62,302 nucleotides of DNA from the NCBI RefSeq assembly GCF_020529025.1, contig NZ_JACNMM010000020.1, positions 1-62,302 of the forward strand, given 5' to 3'. Positions within the stretch are counted from its first letter, which is position 1. Every line of letters starts with the position of its first letter. The notes beneath the pieces are model-generated. The model made no database searches. It was not told the origin of the DNA and worked only from the letters and a program-made list of their open reading frames with translations. The DNA comes from Oceaniglobus trochenteri. Its GTDB lineage: Bacteria > Pseudomonadota > Alphaproteobacteria > Rhodobacterales > Rhodobacteraceae. The position numbers and the translations under genes are program-made. Below are positions 32,687 through 40,575 of the stretch, piece after piece.

Positions 32687-33684
32687 GGGTGACCGATGGA
32701 TCATGGTTGACCTGCTATGTCAAGCGGATGACCAAGGCAGAGTTGCAGGCGGTTATCCGCGCGATGCCCTATGCCCGCCGTGCACATCCAGACTGGATCG
32801 CCCGCGCACTGAATGCCGAGCTGCGGCACCACATCATCAGCAACCGGCGCGATCACTATGATGGCCTGTCCCGAAACGGACATGGCGCCGTGATCGGTGT
32901 CGATCTGGCCCGCGGTGCGGACACGTCGGTTACCCGACTGGTGGGGGGGCATAACCGCATCGGAGGCGAATGCCTTTCTGCGGTCACTGCCGGTCGAGGT
33001 GCCGCTATGAGGGAGAAATCCATGATCTTCTCCGTCCCCATGGTGCGCGCTCTGCTGGACGGTAGCAAAACCCAGACGCGGCGGGTGTTCTGGACGCGGA
33101 AAGACCTGCCACCACCTCATAGTGTCGCGCGGAACGGCAGCGGGTTTATCGCCTGCTGGGACGGCGGCGCGCGTCACGACATCGAACATCTGCCGAAGTC
33201 TGGAGACCGTCTGTGGGTTCGAGAGGCATGGCAAGAGTTCTTCCAGGACGAGCTCCCGCCCGAACGGCAGTCGTCGAACGCAGGGCGGATGGGTATTCCG
33301 GCTTGCCCAGGCAGGCGGAGTGTCGTGGGCTTTCGCGCCGACGGAGAGCTGCCCGATCATCCCCAACATGGGAAAGCCATCTGGCGCCCCTCTATCCACA
33401 TGCCCCGCTGGGCCAGCCGACTGACGCTGACCGTCACCGATGTGCGGGTGCAGCGGTTGCAGGAGATAAGCTCCACAGATGCCGGTGCCGAGGGGTGTCC
33501 TGGGTACTACAACGCGCCAGGGGCCGACCCGGACCTTACCGACGATGAGACGGTCCTGGGCCAATTTCGCACCCTCTGGGACACCCTGAACGCCAGGCGC
33601 GGGTTCGGCTGGGACGAGAACCCGTGGGTTGTCGCCTACAGCTTCACGGTCGGGCGCGGCAACATCGATGCGGTGCCATCATGA
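32683..33684 (+). CDS. ASCH-domain phage protein with extra N-terminal region
   Basis: 333 aa. The part from about Met109 (33007) has the start of phage ASCH proteins, MIFSVPMVRALLDGSKTQTRR, followed by LWVREAW, IHMPRWASRLTL and GWDENPWVVAYSF. ASCH domains resemble PUA and may bind RNA or modified bases. The first 108 residues include a Trp/Arg-rich HTH-like piece (TKAELQAVIRAMPYARR) not expected in stand-alone ASCH proteins, so this is either a fusion or two genes sharing one open frame. It overlaps both neighbours by ATGA. Confidence 0.78.
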   Translation: MRVTDGSWLTCYVKRMTKAELQAVIRAMPYARRAHPDWIARALNAELRHHIISNRRDHYDGLSRNGHGAVIGVDLARGADTSVTRLVGGHNRIGGECLSAVTAGRGAAMREKSMIFSVPMVRALLDGSKTQTRRVFWTRKDLPPPHSVARNGSGFIACWDGGARHDIEHLPKSGDRLWVREAWQEFFQDELPPERQSSNAGRMGIPACPGRRSVVGFRADGELPDHPQHGKAIWRPSIHMPRWASRLTLTVTDVRVQRLQEISSTDAGAEGCPGYYNAPGADPDLTDDETVLGQFRTLWDTLNARRGFGWDENPWVVAYSFTVGRGNIDAVPS

Positions 33685-35621
33685 GCCCGCCGAAGTCGCC
33701 CGATCGCCCGGTCCCCGCCCAGCCCGACAACATCACCGACCTGGCCGCCCATATCGAAGGCACCCGGGCCGAGGGGGCCGATGCCGATCTGCACCGCGAT
33801 CATGAGGATCCGGGCCCCGATGCGCCAGAAGACAGCGGCCCGCCCCCGACCGAAAGCGGCAGGGGCGGGAAGCGTGGCAAGCCCAAGCGCCCCCACGGCG
33901 AGATCTTCGAGGGCAGCCCGGTCAAGGCCCTGGGCGTCGAGGGCAAGCGGTGCTGGTATCAGGACGTGCGCGGCCAGGTGATCGGGATCGAACACCACAA
34001 GGCGGCCGAGATCAGCCACCTGTTCGGCGGGCGCCTGCCGCTTCTGCGCAGCCATTTCAAGGCCATGAAAAAGGCACCGGGTGGCGGTTTCGAGCAGAAC
34101 ATGAAGACCTATGACGCCACGGCTGCCAGTCTGGCGATGATGGCGGCCTGTGACGAACAGGGCGTGTGGTCCCCGGCGCGGTCCCTGCGCGGGGCAGGCT
34201 GCTGGGTCGATGACGATGGCAAGCTGATCGTCCATTGCGGCACCAAGATCATGGTGAACGGCGAATGGCAGTCGCCCGGCCGATATGCGGGCAAGACCTA
34301 TGCCGCGCAGGAGGCCACGCCCTTCCCCTCGGACACCCCGGGGCGCGGCGAGGCGGCGCAGGATCTGCTGGGCGATCTGCGGCGGTGGTATTTCCGCCGC
34401 CCCGAGCTTGACCCCTACATGCTGATGGGGTTCATCGCCGCCCAGATGCTGGGCGGTGCGCTGGATTGGCGCCCGGTCGGCTGGTTCACCGGCGACCGGG
34501 CGCGGGGCAAGTCCGAGCTGCAGCGCCTTCTGCTGGCGGTGCATGGCGGCGAAAGCGGGCTGGTGCAGTCGTCTGACAGCACCAAGGCCGGTATCCAGGG
34601 CCAGCTGCGCGCGTCCTGCCTGCCCGTTGCCCTGGACGAGCTGGAGCCCGACGATCGGGGCAGTCTGCGCGAGCGTGACATCATCAAGCTGGCGCGCATC
34701 GCGTCGTCGGGCGGGATGACCCTGCGGGGATCGGCCGATCACAAGGGGCACAGCGCGAACATCTATTCGGTGTTCCTGTTCTCCTCGATCCTGATCCCGC
34801 CGCTTGAGGCACAGGACAAGTCGCGCCTGATCGTCTTCGACCTCGAGCCGATCCCCAAGGGTGCGCCGCGCCTGACGCTGGACCTGCGCCGGCTGCGTCG
34901 CATCGGCGCGCAGCTGCGCCGTGCGCTGATCGATGCCTGGCCCACCTGGCTGGAGCGTCAGGGCGTCTGGCACGCGGCCCTGGCCAAGGCCGACATCCAC
35001 GGCCGTGCCGCCGACAACTATGGCACCGTCATGGCCCTGGCCGACATGCTGCTGTCGCCCCACGACATCCGCGCCGACGTGGCGGCCAACTGGGTCGAAC
35101 GCCTGGGCGAGGCGCTGGAGGACGAGCCGGACGACGATCCGACGAACGCCGACGACATGCTGACGCACCTGTTGAGCCAACCCCTGGACCCCTGGCGCAA
35201 TGGCCGTCAGATGCCCGTGGCCGAATGGCTGGCCTATGCCGCCAATCTGCCCGGTGCCAGGGCACCCAGCGACAACACCATGCCCGACCAGGTGAACGGG
35301 CTGATCGCCACCTATGGTCTGCGCGTCGAGGGACAGCAGGAGAACGCCCGGCTGGCGATCGCCAATTCCAAACGCTGCCAGATGCTGAAGATTTTCGAAG
35401 GCACCCAGTGGGCCGGAGGCGTCTGGAAACAGGCCGCCGAGCGTCTGCCGGGTGTCGAGCGTGGCGTAAGCCGGACCTTCGCCAAGGTATCGTCCCGCGC
35501 CACGCTGGTGCCCTTCACCTCGCTGCCCGGCATCCTGGCCTTTCCCCAGAAAGAACAGTCGGGGGCGCGGTACGCGCCGCCGTCCTCTTCACCCGACATC
35601 TCCGACATAAGCGACTTCTGA
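33681..35621 (+). CDS. Phage replicative ATPase/helicase-like protein (DUF927/D5-like)
   Basis: 646 aa. After a polar Pro-rich N-terminus (1-75) comes a domain at about 80-220, then a P-loop: Walker A GDRARGKS (271-278) and Walker B PVALDELE (315-322), with the ATPase core to about 400 and a helical C-terminus. The arrangement fits helicase partners of Toprim primases in phages. It ends with repeated SDIS residues right before the iteron region, consistent with a replication module of primase-ATPase-origin. The start overlaps the ASCH gene (ATGA). Confidence 0.8.
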   Translation: MSPPKSPDRPVPAQPDNITDLAAHIEGTRAEGADADLHRDHEDPGPDAPEDSGPPPTESGRGGKRGKPKRPHGEIFEGSPVKALGVEGKRCWYQDVRGQVIGIEHHKAAEISHLFGGRLPLLRSHFKAMKKAPGGGFEQNMKTYDATAASLAMMAACDEQGVWSPARSLRGAGCWVDDDGKLIVHCGTKIMVNGEWQSPGRYAGKTYAAQEATPFPSDTPGRGEAAQDLLGDLRRWYFRRPELDPYMLMGFIAAQMLGGALDWRPVGWFTGDRARGKSELQRLLLAVHGGESGLVQSSDSTKAGIQGQLRASCLPVALDELEPDDRGSLRERDIIKLARIASSGGMTLRGSADHKGHSANIYSVFLFSSILIPPLEAQDKSRLIVFDLEPIPKGAPRLTLDLRRLRRIGAQLRRALIDAWPTWLERQGVWHAALAKADIHGRAADNYGTVMALADMLLSPHDIRADVAANWVERLGEALEDEPDDDPTNADDMLTHLLSQPLDPWRNGRQMPVAEWLAYAANLPGARAPSDNTMPDQVNGLIATYGLRVEGQQENARLAIANSKRCQMLKIFEGTQWAGGVWKQAAERLPGVERGVSRTFAKVSSRATLVPFTSLPGILAFPQKEQSGARYAPPSSSPDISDISDF

Positions 35622-36055
35622 CCGATCATGACCACATCCGCTAACACCTTGGCGCGCCACGCCTTTCCAACCCTCCCGCACCCTGTTATGCAGGCCGGAA
35701 TTCGCGTGCTGCGGCGGGGGGAAGGGGTAACACAGTGTGTTAGCCCTTGTGTTAGCCTTGTGTTAGCCCTGTTTCCCTTTGTTTTCCGTGGGTTACATGG
35801 CGTTTGCGCCGGGGGTAACACGCTAACACAAGGTTTCGCGAACCCTACACGCACACGCACGTACGCGCGCGCGCGCGCCTGCGCACTCTCTTTCTCTCTG
35901 TGTTACTGTGTTAGGGGTAGATATATATATGGAAAACAGCGGCTTAGCCTAACACAGGCCCTAACACAGGGTAACACAATCCCGATATTCCGTGTTACCC
36001 CCGCTGCCGCCTGCCTGCCCATTTCCGGCCAAGCCCTTGAAAAGGGTGCATTTTG
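35622..36055. other. Gene-free iteron block: candidate phage replication origin
   Basis: No credible gene. TAACACA (or inverse TGTGTTA) occurs exactly at 35728, 35736, 35748, 35759, 35824, 35899, 35907, 35950, 35962 and 35972, with near copies at 35642, 35816 and 35991. The first two form the palindrome TAACACAGTGTGTTA (35728-35742); the next are spaced 11-12 bp apart, about one helical turn. A 33-bp alternating purine-pyrimidine tract (35846-35878) and AT-rich GATATATATATGG (35919-35932) lie between the clusters. It directly follows the primase/ATPase genes. Confidence 0.75.
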
Positions 36056-36721
36056 ATGCCGGGGCGCCCGACGCAATACGAAGAACTGGCCCGCCAGATG
36101 GCCGAACGGCTCGAGGGGGACCGCGAGGCGGTGCGCCAGCTGTCGCTGCTGCCTGACGAGGTGGACGGCGCGCAGATGGTTGACCAGGGCGAGGGCGACG
36201 GGACCGGCAAGCGCGGCAAGGGCAAGGCGCTGAACCAGCTGCGGGAGTTCCTGGCGGTCAAGGGATACCGGATGCCCGAGGACGTGCTGGCCGAGATCGC
36301 CGGGCTGACCAGCGGGCAGGACGCCATCGCCACCGCCATGGCGCAGGCCGAGCGGATCCTGGCATGGGCCGAGGCCGGTGCCACCAGCGTCAAGGGCGCG
36401 CCCAAGGTCCAGACGCTGCCCCAGCGCCTGGCGACGTTCCAGCAGGTGCTGGTGGCCCAGCTGCGCGCCGCCGATGCCCTGATGCCCTATGGCGCGCCCA
36501 AGGCCACGCCGGACGTGACGGTGCAGCAGGCGGTGCACGTCCATGTCCCGGCCGCCCCCAGCCGCGACCAGGGCCGCGCGATGCGCGATGTTTCGCCCCG
36601 TTCGGACGTTCGGATGCTGCCCGCCGACCTGCGCCATGAAATGCAGCAAAAACAGGACGTTAGCAAAGCGGGCCAGCCCGGTTCGGACGGCGACACTCGG
36701 ACGAAAGGGCCAAGCCGTTGA
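36056..36721 (+). CDS. Putative terminase small subunit
   Basis: 221 aa. Starts MPGRPTQYEELARQ; the middle (KGKALNQLREFLAVKGYRMP, VLAEIAGL) resembles the small-terminase pattern of a G-K-G linker followed by helices; the C-terminus is polar. The assignment rests on position one small gene upstream of TerL and on this pattern. An upstream in-frame TTG at 36053 is less likely than ATG. Confidence 0.6.
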   Translation: MPGRPTQYEELARQMAERLEGDREAVRQLSLLPDEVDGAQMVDQGEGDGTGKRGKGKALNQLREFLAVKGYRMPEDVLAEIAGLTSGQDAIATAMAQAERILAWAEAGATSVKGAPKVQTLPQRLATFQQVLVAQLRAADALMPYGAPKATPDVTVQQAVHVHVPAAPSRDQGRAMRDVSPRSDVRMLPADLRHEMQQKQDVSKAGQPGSDGDTRTKGPSR

Positions 36722-36963
36722 AATCCCGAGGCAAAAACCCGGTTCTGCAACTGATTGAAAATCAGTGCGGCGGATGCTCTGCACGGGGCGACATCGCCCG
36801 CTGCGCCGCTTTCCCGGTGAACGAGTGCCGCACCGTGGCGGCGGTCCTGGCCGGGCCGATCCGCGCGGCGGCGACCCCCCGGGGGGGCCTGCCCGCGTCA
36901 GTCTCTCTCCCCCTCTGTGTGACCCCATACAGCATTTTGGCCTGCTCCGAGGTGAGCCTATGA
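36718..36963 (+). CDS. Possible Cys-rich small protein before TerL
   Basis: 81 aa if translated from TTG at 36718, which overlaps the previous stop (TTGA); its own TGA overlaps the TerL ATG (ATGA). The pattern CGGCSARGDIARC and NEC resembles small Cys proteins often found next to phage terminases. Start codon and reality are uncertain. Confidence 0.4.
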   Translation: MKSRGKNPVLQLIENQCGGCSARGDIARCAAFPVNECRTVAAVLAGPIRAAATPRGGLPASVSLPLCVTPYSILACSEVSL

Positions 36964-38762
36964 GCGCGAACCTTGGTTTGTTCAAATGGGGTGGGGGGTG
37001 TGTTGCCCGTTCGGCGCCCGGGGGCGAGGGGGGCAATGCCGCCGGGCCGATGGCCGGGGGCGAGGGGGGCAATGCCGCCGGGCCGATGGCCGGGGGCGTG
37101 ACGGATGATGCGCTGGAAGGTCTGTCAGCGAAGGAGGCAGTTGCGAGCCTAGACCTGCCGGGTGCGGCTGACAAGCTGGATCTTGATCCGGTGGTGACCT
37201 TCCCGGGGCCGATGGCCGAGGCCTATTACTGGTCCGACGACGATGTGGTCGCGATCCAGGGGCCGGTCGGGTCGGGCAAGACCACGACGAAGAACAAGCG
37301 CAAGCTGCGCCGGGCGATCATGATGCCGCGATCGAAGATCGACGGTGTGCGGCGCTACAAGGTGCTCTACATCCGCGAGACCTATCGCCAGCTGTGGTCG
37401 ACCACGATCCCCAGCTACCTGGAGCAGTTTCCCAAGAGCATGGGCACCTGGTCGGGCGGGCGGGGCGATCCGGTGACCCATGTGATCCGGTTCGACGACG
37501 GGCACGGCGAGATCGAGTTCGTGGCCGAGTTCATGGCCTTCGGCGATGACATCATCGCGTCCATGCGCGGTATCCAGGCAACCGACATCGACCTGAACGA
37601 AGCCGACACCATGCCGGTCGAGATCCTGACCGTGGGGATCGGGCGGATCGACCGCTGGCCCGCCCGCGAACATTTTGCCGGGTTGCCCGAGGATCTGCGC
37701 AGCTACGGGCAGATCGACTGCGACTTCAACGCGCCGGACGAAGACAACTGGACCTTCCGGGTGTTCCACGATGCCGAGGAGCGGATGCGGATCGCGGCGG
37801 AGCTGACGGCGGCCCTTCCCCAGGGCACCCGCCCGATCACGATCGAATTCTTCAACCAGCCAGGCTATGGCCAGCCCGGCGCCGAGAACCTGCAAAACCT
37901 GTCGCCCGCCTACTATCCCCGCCAGATCGCGTCGATGAAGCTGGCCGGGCGCGGCGACATGATCGACCGGCTGGTCTACAACAAGGTGGTTTACCTGCGC
38001 GTGGGCGAGCCCGTCTTCAAGCGCGAGTTCAACCGGCGGGTTCATGTCAGCGACGGGCCGCTGGACATCATCCAGGGTGAACCGCTGCGGATCGGCCTTG
38101 ACCAGGGCCTGAAGGGTGCGGCCGTGGTGTGTCAGTTCGTGCCGCCCTTCCACTGGCGTGTCTACGCCGAGATGCACTTTCCCCAGGAGCGCCTGCTGGC
38201 CAAGGTCTTTGGCAACCGCCTGCGCGACCTGCTGGACGAACGGTTCTTCGGGCTGCGCATCGAGGCGGGCTGGGGCGACATGGCGGGCGAACACGGCGCC
38301 AGCGAGGCGGCCGACGAGAACGACACCTGGAACCGCCTGGTGGCCCAGTCGGCCGGCTTCGCGATCCGTCCCCAGCGGTTGGGCACGAACCGGATCAGCC
38401 CGCGCCTTGAGGCCGTGCGCGCGGCGCTGGAATACCTGGACGGGGGGCAGCCCGGGCTGCTGATCGATCCCAGTTGCAAGATGCTGATCCGGGGGTTCGA
38501 AGCGCGCTATGTCTGGACCGATGCGGTGAACGCCAGCGGCGACAAGCGCAAGATCCCCGACAAGAGCTTCACCGAGGCCAACGTGCATGACGCGCTGCAA
38601 TATGTGGCGCTGTCCGAACACCGGGCCGACGGGATCAGCCCCAACAGTTTTCCCGACAATCGCCGTGGCCGCATGGGCCACAACGGAGGGCCGCCCCTGT
38701 CGGGGATGAAGGGCGGCCTGCAAACCGGGCACGATGTGCTCAACCCATATGGGGGACGATAG
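36960..38762 (+). CDS. Terminase large subunit
   Basis: 600 aa. Walker A GPVGSGKT (101-108), Walker B-like TDIDLNEAD (about 208-215), and a C-terminal RNase-H-like nuclease beginning IGLDQGLKGAAVVCQF. It packages phage DNA into the prohead. The ATG at 36960 follows GAGGTGA and overlaps the previous stop. Residues 21-45 hold a tandem 12-residue Gly/Ala repeat absent from typical TerL, encoded by a 36-bp DNA repeat. Confidence 0.92.
   Translation: MSANLGLFKWGGGCVARSAPGGEGGNAAGPMAGGEGGNAAGPMAGGVTDDALEGLSAKEAVASLDLPGAADKLDLDPVVTFPGPMAEAYYWSDDDVVAIQGPVGSGKTTTKNKRKLRRAIMMPRSKIDGVRRYKVLYIRETYRQLWSTTIPSYLEQFPKSMGTWSGGRGDPVTHVIRFDDGHGEIEFVAEFMAFGDDIIASMRGIQATDIDLNEADTMPVEILTVGIGRIDRWPAREHFAGLPEDLRSYGQIDCDFNAPDEDNWTFRVFHDAEERMRIAAELTAALPQGTRPITIEFFNQPGYGQPGAENLQNLSPAYYPRQIASMKLAGRGDMIDRLVYNKVVYLRVGEPVFKREFNRRVHVSDGPLDIIQGEPLRIGLDQGLKGAAVVCQFVPPFHWRVYAEMHFPQERLLAKVFGNRLRDLLDERFFGLRIEAGWGDMAGEHGASEAADENDTWNRLVAQSAGFAIRPQRLGTNRISPRLEAVRAALEYLDGGQPGLLIDPSCKMLIRGFEARYVWTDAVNASGDKRKIPDKSFTEANVHDALQYVALSEHRADGISPNSFPDNRRGRMGHNGGPPLSGMKGGLQTGHDVLNPYGGR
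37020..37098 (+). repeat. 36-bp tandem repeat in TerL N-terminus
   Basis: Two perfect 36-bp copies (37020-37055, 37056-37091) and 7 bp of a third, encoding GGEGGNAAGPMA twice. In frame, so copy number could vary without breaking TerL. Confidence 0.9.
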
Positions 38763-39026
38763 ATGCACCTGAAAATTCACACGGCGGCCTTGCCGGATGA
38801 AGAGGTAACGATCTCGAGCAGCGCGGCCGAATTGGTTCGGATGGGGTTCAACCCCTCGAAAATGCCAAAGGTCGATCGCCTGAAGGCATTGGCCGCCGCC
38901 TTCGTTTCGGAATGCGAGGTCATTCGTGATGCGCGCGGTGCGGGTGGGCGTGAGGCCGCCATCGCCATCACGGAAATGCAAGGCGCCAGCATGTTCGCTG
39001 TGGCGGCGGCCACCGCCGATCTGTGA
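38763..39026 (+). CDS. Acb2/Tad1-hairpin-like protein (candidate anti-CBASS sponge)
   Basis: 87 aa, starting at the base after the TerL stop with GGGGGA upstream. The C-terminal two helices (VDRLKALAAAFVSECEVIRD and GREAAIAITEMQGASMFAVA) match the helical-hairpin pattern of the Acb2 family: small proteins that oligomerise and sequester cyclic nucleotide signals of CBASS/Thoeris. Acb2 genes often lie in the head-gene region of phages. Family membership is by eye; activity is inferred. Confidence 0.5.
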   Translation: MHLKIHTAALPDEEVTISSSAAELVRMGFNPSKMPKVDRLKALAAAFVSECEVIRDARGAGGREAAIAITEMQGASMFAVAAATADL

Positions 39027-39042
39027 CCTGAATTTTTGCAAG

Positions 39043-39070
39043 TGCGATGTCGGGTTCTCCTGACATCGCA
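39043..39070 (+). repeat. Intercistronic hairpin
   Basis: TGCGATGTC (39043-39051) pairs with GACATCGCA (39062-39070), 10-nt loop, in the 73-bp gap after the Acb2-like gene. No T-run follows; it may stabilise or partition the late mRNA. Confidence 0.5.
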
Positions 39071-39099
39071 TGATCAATCAACCCTGAAAGGAAAATACC

Positions 39100-39510
39100 A
39101 TGTCCGAAGACAGCAAGATTGACGCCAAGGCGGCGAAGGACGCCGAAGAGAAGGCGAAAGCCGAAGCCGATGCCAAGGCGGCGAAGGATGCCGAGGCAAA
39201 GGTGAAAGCTGATGCCGAAGCCATGGCGGCGAAGGAGGCCGAAGCGCAAGCGGTCAAGGACGCCGCCAAGGTGCAGCGGGCCGAGACCTGGCGCCGCCTG
39301 GCCGCGCGGATCGCGGCCGAGGCGCCGCACAACCGGGTCGAGTTGATCGGCGATCTGCAATCGCGGGAGGGTCTGAAGCTGCGCACCACTTCCGAGGGGC
39401 GCACCTATGCCAAGATGGCCGGGATCGAGGCCGGCGCCCGTGGCGGCGAGATGCAGGCCGTCATCAACTGGGGCAACGCAGCGCGTCGCGCGTTGAACGC
39501 CGCGGGATGA
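39100..39510 (+). CDS. Phage protein with Ala/Lys/Glu-rich N-terminus
   Basis: 136 aa. Residues 1-60 are a charged repeat (DAKAAKDAEEKAKAEADAKA and similar), probably a long helix or coiled coil; the C-terminal part (RLAARIAAEAPHNRVEL, EGRTYAKMAGIEAG) is compact. AAAGGAAA ribosome site upstream. It lies between terminase and portal. Unknown function. Confidence 0.68.
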   Translation: MSEDSKIDAKAAKDAEEKAKAEADAKAAKDAEAKVKADAEAMAAKEAEAQAVKDAAKVQRAETWRRLAARIAAEAPHNRVELIGDLQSREGLKLRTTSEGRTYAKMAGIEAGARGGEMQAVINWGNAARRALNAAG

Positions 39511-39872
39511 GCGGCATCCCGACCAGAATGGACCTTCCGCCCGGCAGCGTGATCGTTGTCGGGCCGAACGGCACGTTCCGCTTCGAGCAGGATAGCGAAG
39601 GGTGGTCGCTTCTTCTGCGGCGCTGTCTGTTCTGTGAACCCGGCTATTTCGGTGCCGAACAGGACGCGCTTGTCGACAAGGCCTGGGCCACCCGCACCGA
39701 AACCGGCGATCGGATCGAGGATCAGCCAGCGGATTTGCCTGCGCCGATTGCGGGCATCCTGGCGCAGGCGCGGCCGGAACCGGTGCGCAGTGGCGATATC
39801 AGGGCGGACCTGAAGCGTGTGCGCGCGGTGGTATCCAGTGCCCGGCGCCCCTGGTGGAGGTTCTGGGGATGA
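39507..39872 (+). CDS. Phage hypothetical protein
   Basis: 121 aa, mixed; starts MSGIPTRMDLPPGSVIVVGP and ends RPWWRFWG. ATGA overlaps on both sides with the coiled-coil and GNAT-like genes. Conserved position between terminase and portal suggests a head-region role. Confidence 0.62.
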   Translation: MSGIPTRMDLPPGSVIVVGPNGTFRFEQDSEGWSLLLRRCLFCEPGYFGAEQDALVDKAWATRTETGDRIEDQPADLPAPIAGILAQARPEPVRSGDIRADLKRVRAVVSSARRPWWRFWG

Positions 39873-40372
39873 TCGAGGCGCGCCCCTTCAACGACGGCGA
39901 TGCCTGGGCCGTGTTCCAGAACCTGGACGGTTGGGATTGGCTGGAGGCCGAGGCCACGCGCGGTGCCAGCGTCACCGCGCCGGGGCTGTTTGCCGACTGG
40001 CGGTCGGTTGAAAGCGCGCGGCTGCTGTCCCTGGTGCTGGTCAGTACGCGCGGCGCGCGCTCTGTGCCCTTTGCCGTGCTGGGCCTGTCGCACACCGGCC
40101 AGGGCGGCGTGGCCCAGGCGGCCCTTCTGTCGCGCGACCACAACCGGTTTCGCCGCGAGCTGGTTCACGCGGCCCGGCGCATCCGGGCCGACATGGGCAT
40201 CTATGCGCGCCAGAACGGCATCGCCCGGATCGAGGCGCGCTGCTGGGCGGGGCATCCCCGGGCCGCAACCCTGCTGCAATCCGTCGGCTTTCGCCACGAG
40301 GCCGATTTGCCGGGCTTCCCCCCGAAGGGCGCCGGCACCTTCCGTCAATTCGCGTTCATTTCCAGCCTCTGA
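39869..40372 (+). CDS. GNAT-like acetyltransferase of the phage head region
   Basis: 167 aa. The C-terminal half (RIEARCWAGHPRAATLLQSV, GFRHEADLPG) has the strand-helix-strand layout of GNAT proteins; such genes are common just upstream of podovirus portals. A target is unknown. Start ATG 39869 (MIEARPFNDGD) overlaps the previous stop. Confidence 0.68.
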   Translation: MIEARPFNDGDAWAVFQNLDGWDWLEAEATRGASVTAPGLFADWRSVESARLLSLVLVSTRGARSVPFAVLGLSHTGQGGVAQAALLSRDHNRFRRELVHAARRIRADMGIYARQNGIARIEARCWAGHPRAATLLQSVGFRHEADLPGFPPKGAGTFRQFAFISSL

Positions 40373-40383
40373 AGGAGATCACC

Positions 40384-40575
40384 ATGTGCCTGTCCACCCC
40401 CAAGGTTTCCGCGCCCAAGATCGCGGCCTATGACAACAGCGAAGCAATGCGCCAGTCCGACATCGAGGCGCGCCTGCGCCGGCGCCGGTCGGGAGCCGCG
40501 GCCAATGTTCTGACCGGTGCCATGGGCATCCCCTCGGGGCAGTCCACCAGCCAGCTTGGCGGGCGCGTGGCATGA
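40384..40575 (+). CDS. Small conserved podovirus protein upstream of portal
   Basis: 63 aa: MCLSTPKVSAPK, Ala/Asn linker, Arg-rich RLRRRRSG, and ending TSQLGGRVA. Short proteins beginning MC-PK-PK with an Arg-rich middle and LG ending typically precede the portal in BPP-1/T7-like phages. Ribosome site GGAG; ATGA overlap with portal. Role unknown. Confidence 0.75.
   Translation: MCLSTPKVSAPKIAAYDNSEAMRQSDIEARLRRRRSGAAANVLTGAMGIPSGQSTSQLGGRVA

Noticed and set aside
35628-36056. 142-codon open frame across the iteron block
   Set aside because: Its codons are dictated by the TAACACA/TGTGTTA repeats, the alternating GC tract and the AT patch; the product is low-complexity and unlike any phage protein, and no good ribosome site precedes it.
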